DNA of 20,827 bases from contig JANNZY010000142.1 of assembly GCA_031410915.1 (NCBI GenBank), positions 1 through 20,827 on the forward strand, in the 5' to 3' direction. How positions within the stretch are numbered: position 1 is the first letter of the stretch; each line of letters starts with the position of its first letter. Of this stretch, positions 1 through 8,502 are shown piece by piece. The DNA is from WLMZ01 sp031410915. GTDB taxonomy: Bacteria > Actinomycetota > Acidimicrobiia > Acidimicrobiales > Ilumatobacteraceae. Both the position numbers and the translations under genes were made by a program. The notes beneath the pieces are model-generated. The model was not told the origin of the DNA and did not search any database. It was given only the letters and a program-made list of their open reading frames with translations.

Positions 1-371
1 GTCCGCAACCCGTCACCGTCGACATCGGCAACATCGAGTGGAACGGCGATCTGTGGCTCGGGCCGCTCAATGGCACCGTCTGGTTCCTCGCCAAGTTGCT
101 GGTGTTCCTCTACATCTACGTTTGGTTCCGGGCCACGCTGCCACGGTTGCGATACGACCAGTTGATGAACCTCGGGTGGAAGCTGTTGATACCGCTGTCG
201 CTCGGTTGGTTCATGCTCTTGGCCGCGCTGCGCGTCGCCGACGACAATGACTGGAACAAGTACGCCGTCGGCGGCATCGCGATCGCGGTGCTGCTGGCGT
301 GTGGTGGTCTGCTGACCGCGGCCACACGGGTCAGTGCCAAGAACCGCGAGCGAGAGGGGGCGATGTTCTGA
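1..371 (+). CDS. nuoH: NADH-quinone oxidoreductase subunit H, C-terminal fragment
   Basis: This is the last 122 codons of NuoH, the membrane subunit of complex I that carries the quinone entrance and joins the peripheral arm to the proton pumps. The reading frame is open from base 3; the start lies outside the window. The stretch FRATLPRLRYDQLMNLGWK, followed by LLIPLSL, is the typical C-terminal NuoH signature, a loop before the last helix. Hydrophobic segments sit near fragment residues 20-36, 52-67 and 82-97. The protein continues about 15 charged residues past the last helix. The stop (369-371) overlaps the ATG of nuoI in a TGATG arrangement, which suggests translational coupling. A second nuoH, present only as its N-terminal part, lies at the right end of the window. 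Confidence 0.95.
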   Translation, partial: PQPVTVDIGNIEWNGDLWLGPLNGTVWFLAKLLVFLYIYVWFRATLPRLRYDQLMNLGWKLLIPLSLGWFMLLAALRVADDNDWNKYAVGGIAIAVLLACGGLLTAATRVSAKNREREGAMF

Positions 372-1045
372 TGGGTTACCTCGACGGGTTCCTCGTGACG
401 CTGAAGCAACACCGCCTGTTCGGTGGCAAGCGCGTCACCACGCAGTACTCCGGCGGCCGCGTCAACCGCAAAGACGCCAGCAAGGGCGAGACCAAGGACG
501 AAAAGATCGCCAAGCCTGAGCGGTTGCACGGACGCCACGTCCTGAACCGCTATGAGGACGGCATGGAGAAGTGCATCGGGTGTGAGCTGTGCGCCGGCGT
601 CTGCCCGGCAAAGTGCATCTACGTGCGTGGTGCCGACAACGATCCCGTCAACCCGACCTCGCCCGGCGAGCGCTTCGGGTTCGTCTATGAGATCAACTAC
701 CTGCGCTGCATCCACTGCGATCTGTGCGTCGAGGCCTGCCCGACGGAGGCGATCACCGAGACCAAGTTGTTCGAGTTCAGCTTCACCAACCGCCAGGACG
801 CGATCTACACCAAGAGTGAGCTGCTCGTCGACGACGACGGCCTGCCGCAGCACATGCCGTGGGAGGACTGGCGTCCCGGTGAGGACACCAACACGAGCGG
901 CTGGATGCGGGCCACGTCGCCCAACGGTGACGCCGGCTTCGAAGGTCTCGTCGGCTGGAGCGGCGAGCTCGGCTACGGGGTCCGTTCCGCCGAGCCGGCC
1001 CAGGACGTGCGCGACGAATCCGCGCCAGGCGCGAAGGGTCGCTGA
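371..1045 (+). CDS. nuoI: NADH-quinone oxidoreductase subunit I (two 4Fe-4S clusters)
   Basis: NuoI is a peripheral-arm subunit that passes electrons through clusters N6a and N6b towards NuoB and quinone. The 224-residue product has two classic ferredoxin motifs: CIGCELCAGVCP (Cys68, 71, 74, 78) and CIHCDLCVEACP (Cys113, 116, 119, 123). I chose the ATG at 371 because it overlaps the nuoH stop, begins the usual MGYLDGF N-terminus, and has a purine-rich GAGAGGGGG about 10 bases upstream; the frame is open further upstream but only inside nuoH. The C-terminal 60 or so residues (WEDWRPGEDT onward) form an acidic and glycine-rich tail longer than in E. coli NuoI, as is common in Actinobacteria. 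The gene sits between nuoH and nuoJ in the operon. Confidence 0.97.
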   Translation: MGYLDGFLVTLKQHRLFGGKRVTTQYSGGRVNRKDASKGETKDEKIAKPERLHGRHVLNRYEDGMEKCIGCELCAGVCPAKCIYVRGADNDPVNPTSPGERFGFVYEINYLRCIHCDLCVEACPTEAITETKLFEFSFTNRQDAIYTKSELLVDDDGLPQHMPWEDWRPGEDTNTSGWMRATSPNGDAGFEGLVGWSGELGYGVRSAEPAQDVRDESAPGAKGR

Positions 1046-1047
1046 CG

Positions 1048-1641
1048 ATGGAGTTGTTCGTCTTCATCTGCGCGTCAGTGATGATCCTCGGTGGCGCGAT
1101 CGGTGTCGTCACCCGCTCGCACCCGGTGCACGCTGCGCTGAGCCTGATCCTGACGCTCTTCGGCGTCGCCGTCTTGTTCGTGGCCCAGAACGCGCACTTC
1201 CTGGCGGCGGTCCAGGTCATCGTCTACTCCGGCGCGATCGTCGTGCTGTTCCTGTTCGTGATCATGCTGTTGGGCGTCGACCGGGCGGAACAGTTGCGCG
1301 TCGACCCGGTCAAGGTGCAGCGCCCGCTGGCCGCCATCGTCGGTGTCGGCCTGATCGCCATCATCGGCGCGGCGATCATGCAGACCCGCGACACCATCAA
1401 GCCCCGCGGCACGGGCATCTCCGTCGCCGACGTGGACGGTCACGACGCCAACGTCAAGCAGGTTGCCGAGGACCTCTTCAGCAACCACGTGTTCGCGTTC
1501 GAACTGACGTCGGTGCTCCTCGTCATCGCCGTCGTCGGCACGGTGCTGCTCGCCCGCAGGCCGGGCAAGAGTGGTGCCGGCGGCGGCCGCGACGACAGCG
1601 ATGCCGATGCCCGCGCGGCCGACAAGGCCGGAGTCAAGTGA
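1048..1641 (+). CDS. nuoJ: NADH-quinone oxidoreductase subunit J
   Basis: NuoJ is a small membrane subunit of the complex I proton-translocation arm, next to NuoH, A and K. The 197-residue product has five hydrophobic segments in the first ~165 residues. The conserved VYSGAIVVLFLFVIMLL helix corresponds to transmembrane helix 3, where the Tyr belongs to a helix whose conformation changes during turnover in known structures. The last ~25 residues are a charged, glycine-rich tail (RRPGKSGAGGGRDDSD) without obvious function. The gene begins two bases after the nuoI stop, and its own stop overlaps the nuoK ATG as TGATG. Confidence 0.96.
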   Translation: MELFVFICASVMILGGAIGVVTRSHPVHAALSLILTLFGVAVLFVAQNAHFLAAVQVIVYSGAIVVLFLFVIMLLGVDRAEQLRVDPVKVQRPLAAIVGVGLIAIIGAAIMQTRDTIKPRGTGISVADVDGHDANVKQVAEDLFSNHVFAFELTSVLLVIAVVGTVLLARRPGKSGAGGGRDDSDADARAADKAGVK

Positions 1642-1961
1642 TGCTCGCTGCCATCGCCGCTCCGACCACGACGTGGTACCTGCTGTTGGCCGCCGTGCTC
1701 TTCGCGATCGGTGTCATGGGCGTGCTCGTGCGCCGCAACCCCTTGGTCATGTTCATGTGCGTCGAGCTGATGTTGAACGCGGTCAACCTCACCTTCGTCG
1801 CGCTGGCCCACAAGCTCGGTGACATCGGCGGGCAGACCACCGTGTTCTTCGTGATGGTCGTGGCCGCCGCCGAAGTGGTGGTCGGCCTCGGCATCATCGT
1901 GTCCATCCTGCGCAAGCGGCCGAACGCCACCGCTGATGACCTCGCCGAGTTGAAGGGCTGA
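1641..1961 (+). CDS. nuoK: NADH-quinone oxidoreductase subunit K
   Basis: NuoK is the small MrpC-like proton-channel subunit of complex I. The 106-residue product has three transmembrane helices. It keeps the two membrane glutamates needed for proton transfer in the family: Glu42 in CVELMLNAVNL and Glu78 in AAAEVVVGLGI. The ATG at 1641 overlaps the nuoJ stop; a GTG codon immediately before it is an alternative. The frame stays open far upstream, but that part is a shadow of nuoI and nuoJ. Length and motifs match bacterial NuoK of about 100 residues. Confidence 0.96.
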   Translation: MLAAIAAPTTTWYLLLAAVLFAIGVMGVLVRRNPLVMFMCVELMLNAVNLTFVALAHKLGDIGGQTTVFFVMVVAAAEVVVGLGIIVSILRKRPNATADDLAELKG

Positions 1962-1968
1962 GCCACCC

Positions 1969-3903
1969 ATGGTCGACATCGCCTGGCTGATCCCTGCCCT
2001 GCCCCTGTTCGGGTTCCTCGTGATCCTCGTCTTCGGTCGCCGCCTCGGCGAGCCGCGGGCGGGGTACTTCGCGACCCTCATGACCGGCGCGGCGTTCGCC
2101 GTCGCCGTCGGCGTCTTGTTCGATCTGGTGTCCAAGACCGAGGAGGAACGCCACGAGATCGTCCGCCTCTTCAGCTGGGTGCCCGTCGGTGGCCTGCACG
2201 TCGACCTGTCGTTCCTGGTCGACCCGCTCACCATCACGATGGTGCTCTTCATCACCGGGATCGGCTCGCTGATCCACCTGTACGCCGTTGGCTACATGCA
2301 CGGCGACCCGAAGTTCAGCAAGTTCTTCCTGTATCTGAACCTGTTCGTCTTCAGCATGTTGATGCTGGTGATGGGCGAGAACCTGCTCGTCACGTTCCTG
2401 GGCTGGGAGGGCGTCGGCACCTGCTCGTACCTGCTGATCAGCTTCTACACCACCCGTGATTCGGCGGCGTCGGCCGGCAAGAAGGCGTTCGTCACCAACC
2501 GCGTCGGCGACTTCGGATTCATGATCGCGATGTTCTTCGCGTTCCAGTACGTCGGCTCGTTGAGCTACGACCAGATCAACGCCGCAGCCGGCGCGGGCAG
2601 CATTCCGCGCACGGCGGCGACGGCCATCGTGCTGATGCTGTTCGTCGGCGCGTGCGGCAAGAGCGCGCAGCTACCGCTGTACCTGTGGCTGCCCGACGCG
2701 ATGGCCGGCCCGACGCCCGTGTCTGCCCTCATCCACGCGGCCACGATGGTGACGAGCGGTGTGTTCTTGATGACTCGCATCAGCCCGCTCATCGGTTTCG
2801 CCACGCCGTGGGCATCCACGCTGATCGCGATCATCGGCGTGGCCACCGCGTTGTTCGCAGCCACGGTCGCAGTGGCGCAGAACGACATCAAGCGCGTGCT
2901 CGCCTACTCGACGGTGAGTCAGCTGGGCTACATGTTCTTGGCCATCGGCTCGCAGGCGTACATCGCAGCCATCTTCCACATGATCACCCACGCCTTCTTC
3001 AAGGCGCTGCTGTTCCTCGGTTCCGGCTCGGTGATCCACGGCATGCACGACCAGCAGGACATGCGCTACATGGGCGCGCTGCGCAAGGTGATGCCGTTCA
3101 CGTTCGCGACCTTCATCGTCGGTTGGCTGGCCATCGCCGGAGTTCCGCCGTTCTCCGGGTTCTGGAGCAAGGACGAGATCCTCCTCTACGCGTTCGACAA
3201 GAGCCCGGTGCTGTGGGCCGTCGGTCTCGTCACAGCGCTGCTCACCGCGTACTACATGACCCGTCAGGTGATCATGGTCTTCTACGGCAAGGCTCGTTGG
3301 AACGATGCGCCGGTTGCGCACGGCGACGAGGCGCATGCCCATGCGAACCATGATGTGAAGCCGCACGAGAGTGGCTGGCTGATGGTGCTGCCACTCGTCG
3401 TGCTCGCCGGACTCGCATTCGTCGGCGGCGCCATCAACTTGCCGTTCAAGCACTCGACCGAGAAGCTCTCGCAATGGCTCGAGCCCGTCGTGCACGGTGC
3501 GGGCGTCGAGCGCGTCCTGGCCAACGGCACCGAGGACATCAAGTGGGTGCTCGCCGGCATCGCCACGCTCGGCGCCATCGTCGGCATCACGATCGGGTTC
3601 CTGGTCTACTCCAAGCGGCGCATCAAGGTCATCGAGCCGAAGGTGCTTGCCGAGGGTTGGTACTACGACAGGTCGGTGTCGGACTTCATGGGCGGTCCCG
3701 GCCGGCAGAGCTTCGAGGGCGTTGCCTGGTTCGACGCGAACGTCGTCGACGGCGCGGTCAACGGCAGCGGCAAGGTCGTGCAACTGGTGGCAGGTGTGAT
3801 CCGCAAGGGTCAGAGCGGTCTGGTCCGCACCTACACGGCGTTGCTCGGCGTCGGTGTGGTCCTGCTCCTTGCGTGGTTCTTCATCAGAGGGGTGGGGCAG
3901 TGA
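1969..3903 (+). CDS. nuoL: NADH-quinone oxidoreductase subunit L (antiporter-like)
   Basis: NuoL is the distal antiporter-like proton pump of complex I, with a long lateral C-terminal helix. The 644-residue product begins MVDIAWLIPALPLFGF, typical of the family. It carries the conserved pump residues: Glu147 in FLGWEGVGTCSYLL and Lys231 in GACGKSAQLPLYLWLPD, followed by the MAGPTPVSALIHAATMV signature. A His-rich loop at about residues 450-466 (HGDEAHAHANHD) precedes PHESGW. Histidine-rich loops at this site occur in other NuoL proteins, and metal binding there is only a guess. The C-terminus keeps a final transmembrane anchor. The last base before the stop is shared with the GTG of nuoM. Confidence 0.97.
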   Translation: MVDIAWLIPALPLFGFLVILVFGRRLGEPRAGYFATLMTGAAFAVAVGVLFDLVSKTEEERHEIVRLFSWVPVGGLHVDLSFLVDPLTITMVLFITGIGSLIHLYAVGYMHGDPKFSKFFLYLNLFVFSMLMLVMGENLLVTFLGWEGVGTCSYLLISFYTTRDSAASAGKKAFVTNRVGDFGFMIAMFFAFQYVGSLSYDQINAAAGAGSIPRTAATAIVLMLFVGACGKSAQLPLYLWLPDAMAGPTPVSALIHAATMVTSGVFLMTRISPLIGFATPWASTLIAIIGVATALFAATVAVAQNDIKRVLAYSTVSQLGYMFLAIGSQAYIAAIFHMITHAFFKALLFLGSGSVIHGMHDQQDMRYMGALRKVMPFTFATFIVGWLAIAGVPPFSGFWSKDEILLYAFDKSPVLWAVGLVTALLTAYYMTRQVIMVFYGKARWNDAPVAHGDEAHAHANHDVKPHESGWLMVLPLVVLAGLAFVGGAINLPFKHSTEKLSQWLEPVVHGAGVERVLANGTEDIKWVLAGIATLGAIVGITIGFLVYSKRRIKVIEPKVLAEGWYYDRSVSDFMGGPGRQSFEGVAWFDANVVDGAVNGSGKVVQLVAGVIRKGQSGLVRTYTALLGVGVVLLLAWFFIRGVGQ

Positions 3904-5468
3904 TCGCCGCCGAATCCGGGCTCGACGCGGGCGGCTTCCCGATCCTCACCGCGCTGGTGCTGGTGCCCGCGATCGGATCGGTGCTCGTTGCCGTCACCTC
4001 CAAACGGCGGCCGGAGTTCGTCAAGCTGATCGCGCTGCTGTCCAGCGTCTTCACCGGCGCAATGAGCGTCTGGATGTTGTCGTCGTTCGACTCGTCGGGC
4101 AGCGGCTTCCAGTTCGTCAGCAAGCACGAGTGGATCTCCACGTGGGGCATCAGCTGGCACCTCGGCGTGGACGGCATCTCGCTGTTCCTGGTGGTGCTGA
4201 CCGGCGTGCTGTTCCCACTCGCGATCATCGGTGTGGATCCCCACCACGACGAGAAGCCGTACCTGGCCTGGCTGCTGCTGCTCGAAGCCGGTGTGATGGG
4301 CAGCTTCCTCAGCCTCGACCTGTTCCTGTTCTTCATCTTCTTCGAGATCGTGCTCGTGCCGATGTACTTCCTGATCGGCGGATGGGGCTACGACAAGCGC
4401 GTCTACGCGGCCACGAAGTTCTTCCTGTACACGATGTTCGGCTCGGCGTTCATGCTCGTCGGCATCATCGCCACCGTGTTCCTGGCCCGCGACGACGTCG
4501 GCAAGATCACCTTCGACCTCGTCGAACTGGCCACGAAGGCGAACTTCGCCGCGTCCACGGGACGATGGTTGTTCTTCGCGTTCGCGATCGCGTTCGCTGT
4601 CAAGGTGCCGATGTTCCCACTGCACACCTGGCTCCCCGACGCGCACACGCAAGCGCCGACAGCCGGTTCCGTCGTGCTGGCCGCGGTGATGCTGAAGCTC
4701 GGCACGTACGGTCTCTTGCGCTTCGGCGTCTACCTGTTCCCGTCGGCGGCGTACACGACGCGTGCGATCTTTCTCACCCTCGCCGTCATCGGCATCATCT
4801 ACGGCGCGATCGCGGCCACGATGCAGAAGGACCTGAAACGCCTCGTCGCCTATTCGTCGGTCGCGCACCTCGGCTTCATCGTGCTCGGCACGTTTGCGTT
4901 CACATCGCAGAGCATCTCCGGCGGCGTGCTGCAGATGATCAACCACGGTGTGTCGACCGGTGCGTTGTTCCTGCTCGTTGGCATGATCTACGAGCGACGG
5001 CACACTCGCCAGATCGCCGAACTGAAGGGCCTGCAAACGGTGGCTCCGGTGTTCGCCGCGCTGTTCACGCTCGTGATGCTGTCCTCGATCGGCGTGCCCG
5101 GCCTGAACGGCTTCGTCGGTGAGTTCTTGATCCTGATCGGCTCGTTCGCCACCGCCCGGTGGTGGACGGTCGTCGCCGCAGCCGGCGTCATCCTGGCCGC
5201 GCTGTATCTGCTCTGGGCCTACCAGCGTGTGTTCCACGGCGAGCCGGACGAGGACAACAAGTCCTTCGCCGAGTTGCGGTGGAAAGAGGGCATGGTGCTG
5301 CTGCCGTTCGTGGCGGCCATCGTCTTCGTCGGTGTGTACCCGAAGCCGATGCTCGACCGCATCCAGCCCAGCGTGGATGCGCTCATCGCCCACGTCGAGG
5401 ACCACAGCTCGTACGTGCAGCCGGCGACGGTGAAGCCGCCCGCGACCGAGGGGACGGAGGCGCCGTGA
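3900..5468 (+). CDS. nuoM: NADH-quinone oxidoreductase subunit M (antiporter-like)
   Basis: NuoM is the second antiporter-like proton pump of the complex I membrane arm. I start it at the GTG at 3900, which overlaps the nuoL stop (GTGA) and has a purine-rich AGAGGGGTGGGG just upstream; the product is then 522 residues and begins near the first hydrophobic segment. Conserved pump residues are visible: Glu149 in FFIFFEIVLVPMYFLIGG and Lys235 in AVKVPMFPLHTWLPDAHTQA, followed by PTAGSVVLAAVMLKLGTYG. The frame remains open several hundred bases upstream inside nuoL, but that translation is Arg-rich and not NuoM-like. The stop overlaps the GTG of nuoN. Confidence 0.97.
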   Translation: MIAAESGLDAGGFPILTALVLVPAIGSVLVAVTSKRRPEFVKLIALLSSVFTGAMSVWMLSSFDSSGSGFQFVSKHEWISTWGISWHLGVDGISLFLVVLTGVLFPLAIIGVDPHHDEKPYLAWLLLLEAGVMGSFLSLDLFLFFIFFEIVLVPMYFLIGGWGYDKRVYAATKFFLYTMFGSAFMLVGIIATVFLARDDVGKITFDLVELATKANFAASTGRWLFFAFAIAFAVKVPMFPLHTWLPDAHTQAPTAGSVVLAAVMLKLGTYGLLRFGVYLFPSAAYTTRAIFLTLAVIGIIYGAIAATMQKDLKRLVAYSSVAHLGFIVLGTFAFTSQSISGGVLQMINHGVSTGALFLLVGMIYERRHTRQIAELKGLQTVAPVFAALFTLVMLSSIGVPGLNGFVGEFLILIGSFATARWWTVVAAAGVILAALYLLWAYQRVFHGEPDEDNKSFAELRWKEGMVLLPFVAAIVFVGVYPKPMLDRIQPSVDALIAHVEDHSSYVQPATVKPPATEGTEAP

Positions 5469-6991
5469 TCGCCGAGTTCAACGCCCCCTCGATCGACTGG
5501 TTCGCGCTCAGCCCGCTGCTCGTTCTGCTCGGCGGCGGCCTCGTCATGCTCGTGGTCGCCGCGCTCACCCCGCCGTGGCCGAAGCGTCTCTACGCCTTCA
5601 CCACCGTCGCCATCGCCGCAGCGGCAATCGTGATGACCTGCATCCAGTGGGACAACATCAGCGACTCCGGCCCCAAGTTCCTGGTCGGCGACGCGCTGTC
5701 GTTCGACGCGTTCTCGATGTTCGGCACCATCATCTTGTGCGTCGCAGTTGCGCTGGCGTCACTCGTGACCGACGACTACCTGCGCCGCGAAGGCATGGAC
5801 GGCCCGGAGATCTACGCGCTGTTCCTGATGTCTACCATCGGTGGCGTCGTGATGGTGATGGCCAACGATCTGATCGTGCTGTTCCTCGGCCTGGAGACGC
5901 TGTCCATCGCGCTGTACGTGCTGGCCGCCAGCCATCGCAAGCGGATCGAGAGCCAAGAGGCAGGCATCAAGTACTTCGTGCTCGGCAGCGTGTCGTCGGC
6001 GTTCTTCCTGTACGGCATCGCGCTCGTCTACGGCGGTACCGGCTCGACCAACTTCAACGCGATCATCGCTTCGTTCGACAATGCACCGGGCGAACGCAAG
6101 GACGCGCTGGTCCTCGTCGGAATCGGACTGCTGCTCGTCGGGCTCGGCTTCAAGGTCGCCGCCGCGCCGTTCCATTTCTGGACTCCCGACGTCTACCAGG
6201 GCGCGCCGACACCCGTCACGGCGTTCATGGCGTCAGCGGCCAAGACCGCTGCGTTCGCCGCGATGCTGCGCGTGCTGGTCGTGGCGCTGCCGAACTGGAA
6301 AGACGACTGGCGCCCGGCGATCTGGGCCATCGCGGTGCTCACCCTCGCCGTCGGCGCGATCTCCGCCGTCGTGCAGACCAATGTCAAGCGCATGCTCGCG
6401 TATTCGTCGATCAACCACGCCGGCTTCATCCTGCTCGGGGTCGAGGCGGCTGGGCACAGCGGCGGCTCGACCGGCGAGGGCATGCCGCGCGCGATGCTGT
6501 ATCTGCTGCTCTACACCGTGCTCGTCTGCGGCACGTTCGCCGTCGTCGCGGTGGTGTCCGGCGTCGGCGACGACAGGACCGGCCTCGACTCGTTCCGCGG
6601 TCTCGCCAAGCGCAAGCCGCTGATCGCGTTGGCGCTGACGGTGTTCTTGCTCGCCCAGGCCGGTGTGCCGCTGACGGCGGGCTTCACCGCCAAGTTCGGC
6701 GTCATCCGCGCCGCGGTCGAGGAGAAGAGCTACGCCCTCGCCATCATCGCAATGGTCTCGTCGGTGATCGCTGCGTTCTTGTACCTGCGTATCATGGTCA
6801 GCGTGTGGCTCGCCGACGGCAATGATGCCGATGCAGCGGCCGCCGAGCCGTTGCGGGTTCCATTCTCGTCGGGTCTCGCGATCACGCTGTGCGTCGGCTT
6901 CACGCTGCTCGTCGGTTTCTTCCCGAACTGGCTCATCGACGCCAGCGACAAAGTCGTCGAAGTCGCCCGCCCACTCGGCATCGGCGGCTGA
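5465..6991 (+). CDS. nuoN: NADH-quinone oxidoreductase subunit N (antiporter-like)
   Basis: NuoN is the third antiporter-like pump, closest to NuoK, and the usual last gene of a nuo operon. The GTG start at 5465 overlaps the nuoM stop and follows GGGGACGGAGG; the product is 508 residues. Key membrane residues are Glu144 in LGLETLSIALYVLAA and Lys230 in GLGFKVAAAPFHFWTPDVYQ, followed by GAPTPVTAFMASAAKTAAF. The piece QTNVKRMLAYSSINHAGFIL matches the central NuoN/MrpD helix region. It ends nine bases from the stop of a convergent gene, so the transcription unit ends here. Confidence 0.97.
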   Translation: MIAEFNAPSIDWFALSPLLVLLGGGLVMLVVAALTPPWPKRLYAFTTVAIAAAAIVMTCIQWDNISDSGPKFLVGDALSFDAFSMFGTIILCVAVALASLVTDDYLRREGMDGPEIYALFLMSTIGGVVMVMANDLIVLFLGLETLSIALYVLAASHRKRIESQEAGIKYFVLGSVSSAFFLYGIALVYGGTGSTNFNAIIASFDNAPGERKDALVLVGIGLLLVGLGFKVAAAPFHFWTPDVYQGAPTPVTAFMASAAKTAAFAAMLRVLVVALPNWKDDWRPAIWAIAVLTLAVGAISAVVQTNVKRMLAYSSINHAGFILLGVEAAGHSGGSTGEGMPRAMLYLLLYTVLVCGTFAVVAVVSGVGDDRTGLDSFRGLAKRKPLIALALTVFLLAQAGVPLTAGFTAKFGVIRAAVEEKSYALAIIAMVSSVIAAFLYLRIMVSVWLADGNDADAAAAEPLRVPFSSGLAITLCVGFTLLVGFFPNWLIDASDKVVEVARPLGIGG

Positions 6992-7000
6992 CAACTCGGG

Positions 7001-7708
7001 CTAGCGCTCGGCGCTTGCCTGGCGGACCAACTCGTCGAACACGCATTGCTGGGTGGCGTCGTCGACGGCGTTGTCCTCGGGGTGCCACTGGGTCGCGACG
7101 ATCCAGCGCGCGGCCTCGAACTCGACGGCTTCGGGCATGCCGTCGGCCGCGTGGCCGACGATGCGCAGGCCGTCGCCGAGGCGGTCGATGGCCTGATGAT
7201 GTACGTGATGGCAGTGCTCGGGTTGATCCGTGCCGAACGCCTTCGCCAGCCGTGACCCAGAATCCAGCGTGACGGGCAGGTAGCGCATCCAGTGAGTCTC
7301 GGTGCCGATGTCTTGCTGCAGGGTGCCGCCGCACGCCACGTTCAGCACCTGCAGCCCGCGGCACAGACCGAGCACCGGCGCGTCGCGTGCGATGGCTGCA
7401 CGCATCACCGCCAACTCCACCGCGTCGTGCTCGGCGACGATTCCGTACAACTGCTCGGCTGACGCCTCTTGGCCGTACAGGCGCGGATCGAGGTCGCCGC
7501 CACCGTGGAACAAGACACCGTCGACCCGCTCCAGCAACGTGTCGATGCGGCCGTCGTCGAGCGCGGGGATGGGCGGCAGCATCACCGGGATGCCGCCGGC
7601 GCGCTCGATGGCTTTCGAGTAGCGCTGGCCGGAGGCGAACGCCTCGCCGCGCACGTTCTTGGCCTCCGGGCTGAGTCGACCGACGATCATGATCAGAGGT
7701 GCGGGCAC
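7001..7708 (-). CDS. Class I glutamine amidotransferase, gamma-glutamyl-GABA hydrolase (PuuD) family
   Basis: This is a peptidase C26/PuuD-like amidohydrolase of 235 residues. Family members cleave gamma-glutamyl amide bonds, for example gamma-glutamyl-GABA in putrescine breakdown. The catalytic triad is visible: Cys116 in VLGLCRGLQVLN, and His209 and Glu211 in ATQWHPED. Other family marks are FHGGGDLDPRLYG (about residues 67-79) and HHQAIDRLGDGL. The GTG start at 7708 lies 6 bases after a TAGACT -10 box, so it is probably leaderless; an ATG six codons downstream is the alternative. It is divergent from a second amidotransferase-fold gene and near a permease. The rest of a puu pathway (PuuA, PuuB, PuuC) is not in the window, so the true substrate is unknown. 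Confidence 0.88.
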   Translation of the reverse strand: MPAPLIMIVGRLSPEAKNVRGEAFASGQRYSKAIERAGGIPVMLPPIPALDDGRIDTLLERVDGVLFHGGGDLDPRLYGQEASAEQLYGIVAEHDAVELAVMRAAIARDAPVLGLCRGLQVLNVACGGTLQQDIGTETHWMRYLPVTLDSGSRLAKAFGTDQPEHCHHVHHQAIDRLGDGLRIVGHAADGMPEAVEFEAARWIVATQWHPEDNAVDDATQQCVFDELVRQASAER

Positions 7709-7731
7709 GACCGCAGTCTACGGTTGGGCGA
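7709..7731. promoter_or_regulatory. Overlapping divergent -10 boxes for two leaderless genes
   Basis: The 23-base gap between the two amidotransferase genes contains AGTCTACGGT (7715-7724). On the minus strand this reads TAGACT, six bases before the GTG at 7708. On the plus strand it reads TACGGT, seven bases before the ATG at 7732. Both fit the actinobacterial TANNNT -10 consensus at the distance expected when transcription starts on the first base of the start codon. The two hexamers share the central TA (7719-7720). No Shine-Dalgarno sequence can fit for either gene. The assignment is inferred from sequence only. Confidence 0.6.
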
Positions 7732-8406
7732 ATGCGCGCTCTGCTCGTCGGCAACCCGGACGATTCCGATGCCGGCTTCAGTGGGGAGCGGTTCCGGCAC
7801 CATGGCTTCGCGTTCACCGAGTGCCACCGCGGCCGGCACGGCGACTGGCCGGCCTTGGACGGGCACGACCTCGTCATGCTGCTCGGCTCGGAGTGGTCGG
7901 TGTACTCGCCGCATGTGGCGGACGATGTCGCCCCGGAACTCGCGCTGATCCGCGAGGCTCACGGGCGCGGTGTGCCGGTCTACGGCATCTGCTTCGGAGC
8001 GCAATCCATCGCAACCGCGCTCGGCGGCACTGTCGAACGCGCCCGTGAGCCGGAGATCGGTTGGTACGACAACATCGTCAGTGACATCCCCGAGGTGATC
8101 CCGCCCGGGCCGTGGATGCAGTGGCACTCCGACGTCGTCACCGTGCCACCGGGCGCGGAGGAGTTGGCCCGCTCGCCGCTGTGCCCACAGGCGTACCGCA
8201 TCGGGCGCACGTTCGCGACGCAGTTCCACCCCGAGGTCAACGAGGCGATGATCACGCGCTGGGCCATCGACGGCGCAGACACGTTGACGTCGCGGGGCTC
8301 GTCGACCGACCAGCTTCGGGCAGAGACGTCGCGCAACGTGCTCAACAGCCGCTCCAATGCCGAGCACATCGTCGATTGGTATCTCAGACACGTTGCCGGC
8401 GGCTGA
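7732..8406 (+). CDS. Class I glutamine amidotransferase (GMP-synthase-like GATase domain)
   Basis: This is a stand-alone GATase1-fold protein of 224 residues, of the type often annotated as GMP synthase glutamine amidotransferase domain. The nucleophile is Cys87 in VYGICFGAQSIATALGG, and His166 with Glu168 in TQFHPEVN complete the triad. MQWHSDVVTVPPGAE (about 129-143) matches the family's substrate-side loop. No synthetase or ATP-pyrophosphatase domain follows, so it is not GuaA; a partner or an independent amidase role is possible. I start it at the ATG at 7732, after a TACGGT box, rather than at an in-frame ATG at 7699 that would overlap the divergent neighbour. A permease follows 96 bases downstream on the same strand. 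Confidence 0.88.
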   Translation: MRALLVGNPDDSDAGFSGERFRHHGFAFTECHRGRHGDWPALDGHDLVMLLGSEWSVYSPHVADDVAPELALIREAHGRGVPVYGICFGAQSIATALGGTVERAREPEIGWYDNIVSDIPEVIPPGPWMQWHSDVVTVPPGAEELARSPLCPQAYRIGRTFATQFHPEVNEAMITRWAIDGADTLTSRGSSTDQLRAETSRNVLNSRSNAEHIVDWYLRHVAGG

Positions 8407-8502
8407 CCAGTTCGCGCGGGTGTCCGTCTGCCTCTCGCCCAGGTGCTAGACCTTCGCTTCATGGCCGCAAATGGGAGGCGGTCGCCTGGGGAGGCACACA
8501 AC

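Noticed and set aside
3831..5405. A 524-codon minus-strand frame opposite nuoM
   Set aside because: It is composed of charged low-complexity residues (Glu/Arg/His/Gln) and is an antisense shadow of nuoM.
7003..7015. Hairpin AGCGC-TCG-GCGCT as a terminator between nuoN and the convergent amidotransferase
   Set aside because: It has only a five-base stem, no T-run on either strand, and lies inside the 3' end of the amidotransferase coding region; it could be chance.
7732..8406. GMP synthase (guaA)
   Set aside because: Only the glutaminase-type domain is present; there is no ATP-pyrophosphatase or dimerisation domain in or after the gene.
8443..8502. N-terminal extension of the permease from the ATG at 8443
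   Set aside because: The ATG at 8503 has a good GGGGAGG site eight bases upstream, and the extra 20 residues are not permease-like.
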